DNA of 64,000 nt, from assembly GCA_031285565.1 (NCBI GenBank), contig JAITVY010000046.1:1-64000 (forward strand). Reading direction: 5' to 3'. The translations under genes and the position numbers were made by a program. Below, piece after piece: positions 1-9,042 of this stretch (positions are counted from its first letter, which is position 1; each line of letters opens with the position of its first letter). This DNA is from Tannerella sp. (GTDB lineage Bacteria; Bacteroidota; Bacteroidia; Bacteroidales; Tannerellaceae). A model generated the notes under the pieces. That model did no database searches, was not told the DNA's origin, and saw only the letters and a list, made by a program, of their open reading frames with translations.

Positions 1-116
1 ACAAATATTCAAAGAGCGATGAAGGTCAGATCTACACCTGGGCTTCTGGTACATACGATGGGAAAAATCGCCATCGCATTCATTTATCTAATTTTTTAAA
101 TACTGATTCGCATTAA
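1..116 (+). CDS. 3' end of an unidentified protein gene
   Basis: Frame 3 is open from the window edge to a TAA at 114-116 and reads as plausible protein (ending ...RIHLSNFLNTDSH). Frame 2 stops after six codons, and frame 1 gives less protein-like residues. Only 37 residues are visible, so no family can be assigned. The stop lies 21 bases before the GH31 start, which suggests one operon with the downstream glycoside hydrolases. It could be another hydrolase or a binding protein of the same locus, but that is context only. Confidence 0.55.
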   Translation, partial: KYSKSDEGQIYTWASGTYDGKNRHRIHLSNFLNTDSH

Positions 117-137
117 TAATTAAACATATATTCTTTT

Positions 138-2957
138 ATGCGTTACAGTTTTATACATTTCCTGATAGGAGGAATGATTTTATTTTCATGCAATACGCCA
201 TCTTCATTTCAAAAGGAGAAGACCGGCATCCTCGTATCAGTTCAATCAGATCAGGTAAAGTCCGTCAGGTTGGAAGTGATTACCGATGATGTGATCCGTG
301 TGATGGCGTCACCTACCGGTGTATTTAATAATGAAATCAACCTGATAAAGGATGTACAGGAACGTCCTGTCCCGGTATTTGACGCTCGTCAAACAGGAGA
401 CACGATTATTTTGGAAACATCAACTCTCCTGGCTAAGGTATTACAGACAACAGGTGAGGTGTGGTTTACCGACAAAGACGGAAATCTTCTGTTGCGTGAA
501 AAGAGTGGTGGAGGAAAAACGTATGAACCCATTGAAGTAGAAGGTGTAAAAGGATATGCTTTACATCAGGTGTTTGACGGAAAAAAAGGTGAAGGTCTGT
601 ATGGGTTAGGACAGCATCAAAGTGATGAGTTCAACTATAAAGGAAAGAATGAAGAATTGTTTCAATACAATACGAAAGTAAGTGTGCCCTTTATTGTCTC
701 AACAGAAGGTTATGGAATCCTATGGCATAATTATTCGTTGAGCCGTTTTGGTGATAAACGTCCGTATAGCGACTTAGACAAGGTCTTTAAATTATATAAT
801 AAGGATGGAGGAGAAGGTAGCCTGACTGCCACTTATTATAAAGATCAATCCTGTAAAGAAATACTAACGGTACAGGAAGAATCTACGGTTAATTACGAAG
901 ACCTGGTGACAATTAAAAACTTCCCTGATAATTTCCCTACAAATGAAGCTTATGCTACCTGGCAAGGCGAACTGGAACCTGCAGAAAATGGTAAATATCA
1001 TTTCAGGTTACATTATGCAGGCTATACGAGAGTCTTTTTAGGAGATCAGGAGATTATACCGGAGAGATGGCGTACGGCCTGGAACCCGAATGACTATAAA
1101 GTTGCAGTTGAACTTGAAAAAGGAAAACGTTATCCGTTACGTATCGAATGGCAACCTGATGGTGGCGTTTCATATCTCGGTTTAAAGGTATTAAGTCCGG
1201 TTGCAGAAACCGAACAAAATCAAATCGCATTCTTTAGTGAAATGGGTGATGAGATTGACTATTATTTCATTAACGGAAAAACGATGGACGATGTTATCCG
1301 TGGTTACCGTGCCGTAACCGGGAAAAGCCAGATTATGCCTAAATGGGCGATGGGATACTGGTTAAGCCGTGAGCGCTATAAAACCCAGGACGAACTTCTG
1401 GGAGCGTTGGGAGAATACAGGAAACGCCAGGTTCCGCTGGATGTAATTGTTCAGGACTGGAGTTACTGGCCTGTAGATGCATGGGGAAGTCATGAGTTTG
1501 ACAAAGAGCGTTATCCTGATCCTGCAGGTATGATAAAATCTATTCACGACCAGCAGGCGCGTATTATGATCTCCGTTTGGCCTAAGTTTTATATCACTAC
1601 AGACCATTATAAGGAACTGGACGCAATCGGCGCAATGTATCAACAGGCTGTAAAAGACAGTATCCGCGATTGGATTTATCCCGGTTATATAGGCTCGTTT
1701 TATGATGCCTATAACCCTGAAGCCCAGAAGCTATTCTGGAAACAAATGAACGAACACCTGTATTCGTTAGGAATTGATGCCTGGTGGATGGATGCTTCCG
1801 AACCGAATGTACAGGATAATACGGATATGGATTATCGTAAGGCACTATGCGGTCCTACTTATTTAGGACCTTCAACAAAATATTTCAATGCTTATTCCTT
1901 GGAAAATGCAAAAGCAATCTATGACGGTCAACGTGGTGTGAATCCGGATGACCGTGTGTTTTTATTGACCCGTTCCGGTTTTGCAGGATGCCAGCGATAT
2001 TCCACAGCCACATGGAGTGGAGATATCGGGACAAGATGGGAAGATATGAAAGCGCAGATCAGCGCCGGTCTAAACTTTGCATTGTCGGGGATACCCTACT
2101 GGACAATGGATATCGGGGGCTTTTGTGTTGAGAACCGCTATGTGCGTGCAAAAGAAGGCAGTGAAGACCTGAACGAATGGCGTGAATTAAATACCCGTTG
2201 GTATCAGTTTGGCGCCTTTTGCCCGTTATTCCGCAGCCATGGGCAGTATCCGTATCGTGAAATTTATCATATTTCGCCTGAAGGAAGCCCAACTTACGAG
2301 AGTATGAAGTATTATACCGAATTGCGCTACCGGATGATGCCTTATATTTATAGTCTAGCCGGTATGACCTGGTTCAACGATTATACAATCATGCGTGCCT
2401 TAGTGATGGATTATGCGAATGACAAAAAAGTATATGATATAGATGACCAGTTTATGTTTGGTCCGGCTTTAATGGCTTGTCCGGTATATACGTATAAAGA
2501 AAGAAACCGGAATGTGTATTTCCCCGAAGGTACCTGGTACGACTATTATACAGGTAAGAACCAGACGGGAGGAATGAGCAAAACAGTAGATGCGCCGTAT
2601 GAACGGATGCCTTTGTATGTGAAAGGTGGTTCGATTATCCCGATGGGAGAGTTGATACAATCAACTACCGAAATACAGAAAGACCTGACTGTTTATGTGT
2701 ATGCCGGTAGCAATGGCAGCTTTACTTTATACGAAGATAACGGAACGACATATGATTATGAAAAAGGAGAATATAGTACGATTGCTTTTAAATACGAAGA
2801 TGCCGGGAAAACGTTGACAATAGGAAAAAGACAGGGAGAATATGCCGGAATGGAAGCAAACCGGAATATTTCTGTTATCTTTATCACACCGGATAACCCG
2901 GAGGGGAAGATGGTTGATGCTTCATATGGTGGGGAAGAGGTTGAGATCGCATTGTGA
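138..2957 (+). CDS. GH31 alpha-xylosidase-like lipoprotein with PA14 insert
   Basis: This is a family GH31 retaining alpha-glycosidase, 939 residues. The N-terminus is a lipoprotein signal with a lipobox ending at Cys18 (MILFSC), so the enzyme is likely membrane-anchored. An N-terminal beta-sandwich is followed by a PA14-like insert at about residues 225-365, then the (beta/alpha)8 domain from about 400 (PKWAMGYWLSRERY). The nucleophile is probably Asp552 in WWMDASEP and the acid/base Asp629 in WSGDIG. The PA14 insert and the WWMDASEP motif are typical of alpha-xylosidases that remove xylose from xyloglucan oligosaccharides. The neighbours (GH2 and GH43 remnants, GH9) fit that role. An alpha-glucosidase remains possible. 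The gene looks intact. Confidence 0.88.
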   Translation: MRYSFIHFLIGGMILFSCNTPSSFQKEKTGILVSVQSDQVKSVRLEVITDDVIRVMASPTGVFNNEINLIKDVQERPVPVFDARQTGDTIILETSTLLAKVLQTTGEVWFTDKDGNLLLREKSGGGKTYEPIEVEGVKGYALHQVFDGKKGEGLYGLGQHQSDEFNYKGKNEELFQYNTKVSVPFIVSTEGYGILWHNYSLSRFGDKRPYSDLDKVFKLYNKDGGEGSLTATYYKDQSCKEILTVQEESTVNYEDLVTIKNFPDNFPTNEAYATWQGELEPAENGKYHFRLHYAGYTRVFLGDQEIIPERWRTAWNPNDYKVAVELEKGKRYPLRIEWQPDGGVSYLGLKVLSPVAETEQNQIAFFSEMGDEIDYYFINGKTMDDVIRGYRAVTGKSQIMPKWAMGYWLSRERYKTQDELLGALGEYRKRQVPLDVIVQDWSYWPVDAWGSHEFDKERYPDPAGMIKSIHDQQARIMISVWPKFYITTDHYKELDAIGAMYQQAVKDSIRDWIYPGYIGSFYDAYNPEAQKLFWKQMNEHLYSLGIDAWWMDASEPNVQDNTDMDYRKALCGPTYLGPSTKYFNAYSLENAKAIYDGQRGVNPDDRVFLLTRSGFAGCQRYSTATWSGDIGTRWEDMKAQISAGLNFALSGIPYWTMDIGGFCVENRYVRAKEGSEDLNEWRELNTRWYQFGAFCPLFRSHGQYPYREIYHISPEGSPTYESMKYYTELRYRMMPYIYSLAGMTWFNDYTIMRALVMDYANDKKVYDIDDQFMFGPALMACPVYTYKERNRNVYFPEGTWYDYYTGKNQTGGMSKTVDAPYERMPLYVKGGSIIPMGELIQSTTEIQKDLTVYVYAGSNGSFTLYEDNGTTYDYEKGEYSTIAFKYEDAGKTLTIGKRQGEYAGMEANRNISVIFITPDNPEGKMVDASYGGEEVEIAL

Positions 2958-2996
2958 TGATTACTAAGTAATCAGGTAAAAAGGAGAAAGTATCCG

Positions 2997-3118
2997 TTAT
3001 TCCGATCGAAAAGAGGAATCGCATAAAAACAAATCGTCATTTCGACCAACGGGAGAAATCGCATATGTACTGATAAAATTGTGATTATACGATCTCTCAC
3101 ATTCGTTCGATATGACGA
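2997..3118. repeat. dispersed imperfect-palindrome repeat, copy A
   Basis: The block has a left arm cgtcatttcgaccaacggga from 3034 and a right arm ending attcgttcgatatgacga at 3118. The arms are imperfect reverse complements of about 30 bp around a loop of about 22 bp. An extra half-copy (ttattccgatcgaaaag) precedes them. Related blocks occur at 6097, 24242 and 25522. The right arm creates the ATG at 3112, so the longer ORF start of the next gene is an artefact of the repeat. Confidence 0.75.
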
Positions 3119-3138
3119 AAATAAATAAAAATATAACC

Positions 3139-5447
3139 ATGAAACAACTACTAATTGTTATTTGCTGTATGTCCTTTATAGGTTGCACAACTGAAAAAAG
3201 CGACCGGGAACGGATTTCATTGAATGAGGACTGGAAATTCTTTTTGACGAAAGAAGCAATGGATGCTTCTGCCCCGGGATTTGAAGATACCGGATGGCGT
3301 ACGCTAAACCTGCCGCACGATTGGAGTATAGAAGCTGATTTCAACCGGGATAATCCGGCGGGAACAGGCGGTGGAGCGCTTCCCGGAGGGTCTGGATGGT
3401 ACCGGAAGCATTTTAAGATGCCCGAATCGGATAAAGGAAAAATGATATATATCGATTTCGATGGTGTATACCGTAATAGTACGGTCTGGATAAACGGTCA
3501 TCAGCTAGGATTCCGTCCGAACGGATATATTTCTTTTCGTTATGATATGACTCCTTACCTGAACTATGGAGAAGAAGGGAACGTACTGGTTGTTCATGCT
3601 GATAACTCACAGCAACCCAATTCCCGTTGGTATTCCGGATCGGGTATTTACCGGAATGTTTGGATGGTTAAAACACATCCGGTGCATGTAGACTTATGGG
3701 GAACATTTGTTACCACTCCGGTAGTGACCAATGAAAAAGCTACAGTAGTAGTGGAAACAACGGTAAAGAATAATAAAGAAGATGCTGCTATCAAAGTTAT
3801 AAGCAGGATTGTAGATGCATCCGGTAAAATGGTATCGGAAGGGCAGCAGGAAATTACGGTTTCCGGCAATGAGACACAACATCTGACTGAAACCCTGGAA
3901 GTCCTTTCGCCTCAACGGTGGACGTTTAATGATCCCTACCTTTATACGTTGGTTACTGAAATCATCAGTGATAATAAAGTAGTTGATACATATAAAACAC
4001 CTTTTGGTATCCGTACGTTGCGCTGGGAACCGTCTACCGGTTTTTACCTGAATGATGAACCTACCAAGATATTAGGGGTTTGCATGCATCATGACCTGGG
4101 ATGTCTGGGAGTTGCTATTAATGACCGGGCGCTTACCCGTCAGGTTGAGATATTGAAAGAGATGGGTGTGAACTCAATCCGTACCAGCCATAATCCGCCT
4201 GCTCCCGAATTGCTGGAGATTTGCGACCGTATGGGTATTCTGGTACAGGATGAGTCGTACGATATGTGGAGGCGTCGTAAATCGCGCTACGATTATGCAC
4301 AGTATTTTGATGAATGGCATGAAAAAGACCTTACCGACCAGATCCTCCGCGACCGGAATCATGCTTCGGTATTTATGTGGAGCATCGGCAATGAAGTGCT
4401 GGAACAGTGGACACATGCACATGCCGATACACTTAGTTTACAGCAGGCAAACCTGATCCTGAATGCAGGGCACCATATTGATCCAGACTTATTGAAAGAT
4501 ACAACCATGAGTGTACAATCATTGATTACACATACACTGGCAAATATTGTACGTAAATTGGATAAAACACGCGTGGTTACAGCCGGATGTAACGAAGTGA
4601 GTCCTGGCAATCACTTGTTCCGTTCCGGAGCATTGGATGTATATGGTTTTAATTACCATCATCAGGATTTCGCACCGTTTCCGGAGGTCTTTCCGGGTAA
4701 AATCAGGTCTGATGTCAAGAGGTATCTATGAGATGCCGTCCGACCAGATCTATATCCGTCCGGATCGGTGGGATATACCGTTTGACCTGCCCGAACATAT
4801 TTGTTCTGCTTATGATAATTGCCATGTGCCCTGGGGATCTACACATGAGACGAGTTGGTTGGAAGTGAAGAAATATCCTCATGTTTCGGGATTGTATGTA
4901 TGGACCGGTTTTGATTATCTGGGTGAACCGACTCCTTATGGCTGGCCAAGCCGGAGTAGCTTCTTTGGAATTATAGACCTTGCCGGTATACCTAAAGATG
5001 TATACTATATGTATCAAAGTGAGTGGACGGATAAGCCGGTTCTTCATGTATTTCCGCATTGGAACTGGATAGAAGGGCAGGATGTGGATATCTGGGCTTA
5101 TTATAATCAGGCGGATGAAGTTGAACTGTTTCTGAATGGGGAAAGTATGGGCAAGAAAAGTAAAAATGATTCAACATTGCATGTTTGCTGGCGACTTAAA
5201 TATGTACCTGGAACCCTGCAGGTTGTTTCCAGAAAGAACGGAAATGAAGTATTGACCCGTACTATCCATACTGCCGGAGCAGCGGCACGGATTGAGTTAA
5301 TTCCTGACCGCGCGACAATTACGGCTGATGGTAGAGATTTATCGTTTGTTACAGTTGAAGTGAAAGATAAGGATGGAAACCTGGTCCCTGATGCAGCTAA
5401 TCTGATTCGTTTTTCCGTTGAAGGAGAAGGATTCATAGCCTGTACGG
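3139..5447 (+). pseudogene. GH2 beta-galactosidase, disrupted and truncated
   Basis: The residues match a DUF4982-containing GH2 beta-galactosidase of Bacteroidetes. They show a lipoprotein signal (MKQLLIVICCMSFIGC), jelly-roll domain, Ig-like domain and TIM barrel with the acid/base Glu419 in IGNEV. The start at 3139 is preferred because 3112 lies in repeat DNA. The reading frame shifts from frame 1 to frame 2 near 4699-4708. The text runs FPGK then SGLMSRGIYEMPSD, so about eight or nine codons that normally carry the nucleophile Glu are missing. The second piece continues through the C-terminal Ig-like domains but ends abruptly at GEGFIA near 5440, where GH43 sequence begins. Both changes would abolish beta-galactosidase activity. 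An assembly error is the main alternative. Confidence 0.85.
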
Positions 5448-6041
5448 ACAAATTTTGACGAAGAAAAGCTGGGATTCGAATGGCAGTACCTTCGGAATCC
5501 TATCCGCGAAAATTATTCTTTAACAGAGAAAAAGGGTTCTTTCCGTATTACAGCTTCTCCTTATACGCTGGATGAAACCGCATCAGTTTCTTTTATCGGA
5601 CGCCGGCAAACCGAGCATGATTTTGAAGCAGCAACTCATCTTACTTTTAACCCGTCTGGTGCGGATGAGGAAGCCGGTATGACATTGATTCAGAATAATA
5701 CACATCATTACGACCTGTTAATGAAGAAGAAAGACGGACAAAACGTTGTCCAGTTGCGTGTTCGCGTAGGTTCACTATCGTATATTGCTGCCGAACAGGT
5801 TGTAAACGGCGAAGAATTGCTATTAAAGATTACCGGTACACCTTTGGAATATGCATTCCATGTAGGGAATTCCAAAGATAATACGTATACCGAATTAGGA
5901 AAACTGGATACGCGATATTTGAGTACGGAAGTAGCCGGTGGGTTTACAGGTGTTATGATTGGATTATATGCTTCTTCCAACGGTAAGCCAGGAAATGCAA
6001 AAGCGTATTATGACTGGTTTGAATACAGTAGTAAGAAGTAG
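5448..6041 (+). pseudogene. C-terminal domain remnant of a GH43 beta-xylosidase/arabinofuranosidase
   Basis: Frame 3 from about 5448 reads TNFDEEKLGFEWQYLRNP and continues through a beta-sandwich domain to a TAA at 6041. This is the concanavalin-like C-terminal domain that follows the five-bladed propeller in many GH43 beta-xylosidases and arabinofuranosidases. The propeller, start codon and signal peptide are absent. The fragment is fused out of frame to the truncated GH2. The track ORF at 5679 is only its 3' half. The simplest reading is one deletion that removed the GH2 3' end, the spacer and the GH43 catalytic domain from a former GH2-GH43 tandem. Confidence 0.82.
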
Positions 6042-6096
6042 AAAGGAGAAATCAATTGAAAATTGAAAGTGGAAAATTGAAAATGAAAGCACTATT

Positions 6097-6180
6097 CGTC
6101 ATCTCGAACAAATGTGAGAGATCGCATTAGCACTATATTATTGGTGGCTATGCGATTCCTCACTATGTTCGGAATGACGG
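6097..6180. repeat. dispersed imperfect-palindrome repeat, copy B
   Basis: A left arm cgtcatctcgaacaaatgtg and a right arm ending atgttcggaatgacgg flank a loop with tagcactatattattgg. It is the same family as the blocks at 2997, 24242 and 25522. It is preceded at 6051-6090 by AT-rich text of the form attgaaaattgaaagtgg, which recurs near 16290 and in other gaps. Confidence 0.75.
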
Positions 6181-6250
6181 ATAACTATTACTTCGTTCAA
6201 CAGAATTTATAATCCGAGGATAGATGTGTAACATATAAAAATAACATATC

Positions 6251-8773
6251 ATGAAAAAACAAAAACTTTTATTCCCTATTATAGGATGTTTATTCTTTTT
6301 ATCTCAATCACTTTTCTCCCAGAAGTTTGAGCTGTCATCAGCCGGATATTTCCAGGACAGGGGCGTTGACGTAATGGCATTTGACGATATATATCCCGAA
6401 GGTCACCAGGGAGGTGTGTCATTGATCATGCATGGTAACCGGGTGGCAACGAATGGTGATATTCGCTTGGAACCTACACCCGGACAATGGCAGCCTGTAC
6501 CCAAGCAACGGGAACGTAAACTAGATAATGCAACCAATACGATTACGGCATGGTTGAGCTATCCGGACACATCCCGGCACATGACTGGCTTTAACCCGAT
6601 GATCTATCCTGATCTTGTATTAGACTATGTGGTAAATGTAAAAGGGGAAGGGAAATCTGTTATTGTTACTGTCGATCTGGATCGTCCTATACCGGCTGAA
6701 TTTGTAGGAAAGGTGGGATTCAATCTGGAATTATTTCCGGGCGCTTTGTTCGGAAAGCCATGGATTATGGATGGTTTGACCGGAATATTTCCCCAACAAC
6801 CGAATGGTCCTACTTTATCGGAAAAGGCAAACATTAGTCATACCGGTAATTTTAATCCGGAAGGAAAAGCGAGTGTAGAACAATTAACCGGGCATGGGTA
6901 TAGCCCAATAATAGCAGATGATATTGTCGCAGAACCTTATGCGGTTGGAAAACGTTTTACGGTTCGTCCGGATGATCCGTATAACCGTTTTACAATTGTA
7001 TCGGAGGGTGCCGACCTGAAACTTTTTGACGGACGGATGAATCATAATAACGGTTGGTTCGTGGTACGGAGCGAAGTTCCTGCAGGAGCTACAAAAGGTG
7101 CTATCAAATGGGTGATCACACCCAATGTAGTTGAGGATTGGATCTATATGCCGGTTATACAGACCTCGCAGTTAGGATATCATCCTGATCAGCCCAAAGT
7201 GGCTGTGATTGAATTGGATAAACGGGATAACCGGAAAGAAACCCCACAATTGTATAAGATTACAGACGATGGGGATAAAGCGATGACAACCGGAACGAAG
7301 AGTGAATGGGGACAGTTTCTGCGCTATAATTACCTGAAATTTGATTTCACGGATGTAAAGGAAGAAGGTCTTTACCAGGTGAAGTACGGAGATTCGTTCT
7401 CGTCTGTTTTCCGTATTGCCAAAGATGTATACGACCGGGGAGCCTGGCAACCGGTACTGGAATATTTTCTTCCGGTACAAATGTGCCATATGCGTATAAA
7501 TGAGAAATACCGGGTCTGGCATGGCTGCTGCCATATGGATGATGCGCGTATGGCTCCGGTAAATTTTAACCATATTGACGGTTATGAACAAGGACCTTCA
7601 ACTCTGACAAAATATCAGCCGGGAGATGTTGTTCCGGGTTTAAATATCGGAGGTTGGCATGATGCGGGTGATTTTGATTTACGGGTGGAATCGCAGGCTG
7701 GTGAGACTTATATTCTGGCATTAGCGTATGAAGCATTTAAAGTGGATTATGATGCAACAGCGATAGATCAACATACCCGTGTTACTGAAATTCATCAACC
7801 GGATGGTAAAGCGGATTTATTGCAACAGGTGGAAAACGGTGCATTGACGGTAGTGGGTGCTTACCGGGCATTGGGACGGCTATACAGGGGAATTATTTGT
7901 AATGACCTCCGACAGTATGTTTTGCTGGGTGATGGTATGACTATGACGGATAATGTAACCGGTAATGAGGATGATCGTTGGGTGTTTACCGAAGATAATC
8001 CAAACCGGGAGCTGACTACGGCAGCCCATCTTGCCGCTGCTTCGCGTGTGCTCAAAGGTTTCAACGATACATTGAGCGTACAATTGTTAGAAGCAGCCCG
8101 TGAGATATACAAAGTAACGAATGTGACAGACCATGCTAAATCGGCTAAAATACAGGCAGCAGTGGAATTATATCTTGCAACAGGAGAGAAAGAGTATAAG
8201 GATTATCTGCTTTCGGAATCAAAGTTTATTACTGAAAATATAGACCGTGTAGGCTGGTTTATTGGTCGGGCAGATAAGAAAATGAATGACCGGAAATTCT
8301 CACAGGCTGTTCATAAAGCCATGTTAGGATTGCGTAATAAATTGGAAGAGCAAGGAGCCGAAACACCTTATGGTATTCCTTACCGTCCGCATATCTGGGG
8401 AGCCGGCTGGGATATCCAGGCTTTCGGATACCGTCATTATTTCCTGCATACGGCTTATCCGGAGATCTTTGGTGCTGAATTTATTTATAATGCATTGAAT
8501 TTTATTTTAGGTTGCCATCCGGGTTCGAATACATCTTCCTTTGCTTCCGGAATAGGTGCTAAGTCGGCAACAGTTGGTTACGGACTGAACCGGGCTGACT
8601 GGTCATATATACCCGGAGGTGTAGTTTCCGGTACGGCTTTAATCCGTCCGGATTTCCCTGAACTGTTGGAATTTCCTTTCTTATGGCAACAGGTGGAGTA
8701 TGTAATGGGTGGCGGTTCGTCACATTATATGTTTCTGGTATTGGCAGCACAGCAATTATTATCGGGCAAATAA
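6251..8773 (+). CDS. GH9 endo- or exo-glucanase, secreted
   Basis: An 840-residue inverting glycoside hydrolase of family GH9. A Sec signal peptide (ending SLFSQ, about residue 24) targets it to the periplasm or surface. About 270 residues of unassigned N-terminal sequence precede the Ig-like CelD_N domain (QLGYHPDQPKVAVIE, from about 305). The (alpha/alpha)6 barrel follows. The catalytic base is expected in GGWHDAGDFD (Asp471, Asp474), and the acid is probably Glu816 in QQVEYVMGGG. GH9 enzymes cut beta-1,4 glucans. With GH31, GH2 and GH43 relatives next door, xyloglucan is the most likely substrate, although mixed-linkage glucan or cellodextrin cannot be excluded. A repeat-bearing gap of 209 bases separates it from the GH43 remnant. 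Confidence 0.88.
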   Translation: MKKQKLLFPIIGCLFFLSQSLFSQKFELSSAGYFQDRGVDVMAFDDIYPEGHQGGVSLIMHGNRVATNGDIRLEPTPGQWQPVPKQRERKLDNATNTITAWLSYPDTSRHMTGFNPMIYPDLVLDYVVNVKGEGKSVIVTVDLDRPIPAEFVGKVGFNLELFPGALFGKPWIMDGLTGIFPQQPNGPTLSEKANISHTGNFNPEGKASVEQLTGHGYSPIIADDIVAEPYAVGKRFTVRPDDPYNRFTIVSEGADLKLFDGRMNHNNGWFVVRSEVPAGATKGAIKWVITPNVVEDWIYMPVIQTSQLGYHPDQPKVAVIELDKRDNRKETPQLYKITDDGDKAMTTGTKSEWGQFLRYNYLKFDFTDVKEEGLYQVKYGDSFSSVFRIAKDVYDRGAWQPVLEYFLPVQMCHMRINEKYRVWHGCCHMDDARMAPVNFNHIDGYEQGPSTLTKYQPGDVVPGLNIGGWHDAGDFDLRVESQAGETYILALAYEAFKVDYDATAIDQHTRVTEIHQPDGKADLLQQVENGALTVVGAYRALGRLYRGIICNDLRQYVLLGDGMTMTDNVTGNEDDRWVFTEDNPNRELTTAAHLAAASRVLKGFNDTLSVQLLEAAREIYKVTNVTDHAKSAKIQAAVELYLATGEKEYKDYLLSESKFITENIDRVGWFIGRADKKMNDRKFSQAVHKAMLGLRNKLEEQGAETPYGIPYRPHIWGAGWDIQAFGYRHYFLHTAYPEIFGAEFIYNALNFILGCHPGSNTSSFASGIGAKSATVGYGLNRADWSYIPGGVVSGTALIRPDFPELLEFPFLWQQVEYVMGGGSSHYMFLVLAAQQLLSGK

Positions 8774-8836
8774 GATTGATAGGGTAGTTTTAAAAGTTGC
8801 CGGTAGTAGGGCTGCAAACTCTTATATGAGCTAAAG

Positions 8837-8907
8837 ATAAGCACTTTATCCCGACCGAGATAGAGTGCTTATTTCGTCCGAGATAAACTATTGATCCCGC
8901 CCGGGAT
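8837..8907. repeat. cluster of short inverted repeats with CCGNCCGA cores
   Basis: Downstream of GH9, arms at 8837-8850 and 8859-8872 pair (ATAAGCACTTTATC with GATAGAGTGCTTAT, one G-T mismatch) around the loop CCGACCGA. Two further cores follow at a spacing of about 22-24 bases: atttcgtccgagat (8872-8885) and the perfect palindrome atcccgcccgggat (8894-8907). The same architecture recurs at 30440-30519. It could act as a transcription terminator for GH9, but no U-run is obvious. Confidence 0.7.
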
Positions 8908-8920
8908 AAGATGTCTATTC

Positions 8921-8960
8921 CGAGGCTATCCGGATTATTCAGGAGCAATTGCTCCATCAC
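8921..8960 (-). pseudogene. fragment of the TPR/HTH regulator gene
   Basis: On the - strand this stretch reads VMEQLLLNNPDSL. The 40 bases match 14456-14495 in the regulator gene at 12774-14588 at 38 positions, counted by eye. No similarity to the rest of that gene was found around it, so it is a small relic or recombination scar of a paralogue. The plus-strand ORF at 8891-9115 is a shadow. Confidence 0.6.
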
Positions 8961-9042
8961 TATTTCAATGCTTCGTCGAACAATGTTCCCGCATGACGGG
9001 GTGTTTGTTCAACGACGCAGGGCTCTTGACGCCCTTTCTTCT

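Noticed and set aside
3112-3138. Upstream start codon for the GH2 gene (MTKINKNIT...)
   Set aside because: The ATG lies in the right arm of the dispersed repeat, and the lipoprotein signal begins at the next Met (3139).
5679-6041. Independent small gene of 120 residues
   Set aside because: The same frame is open upstream to about 5448 and forms one continuous GH43 C-terminal domain, so this ORF is only its second half.
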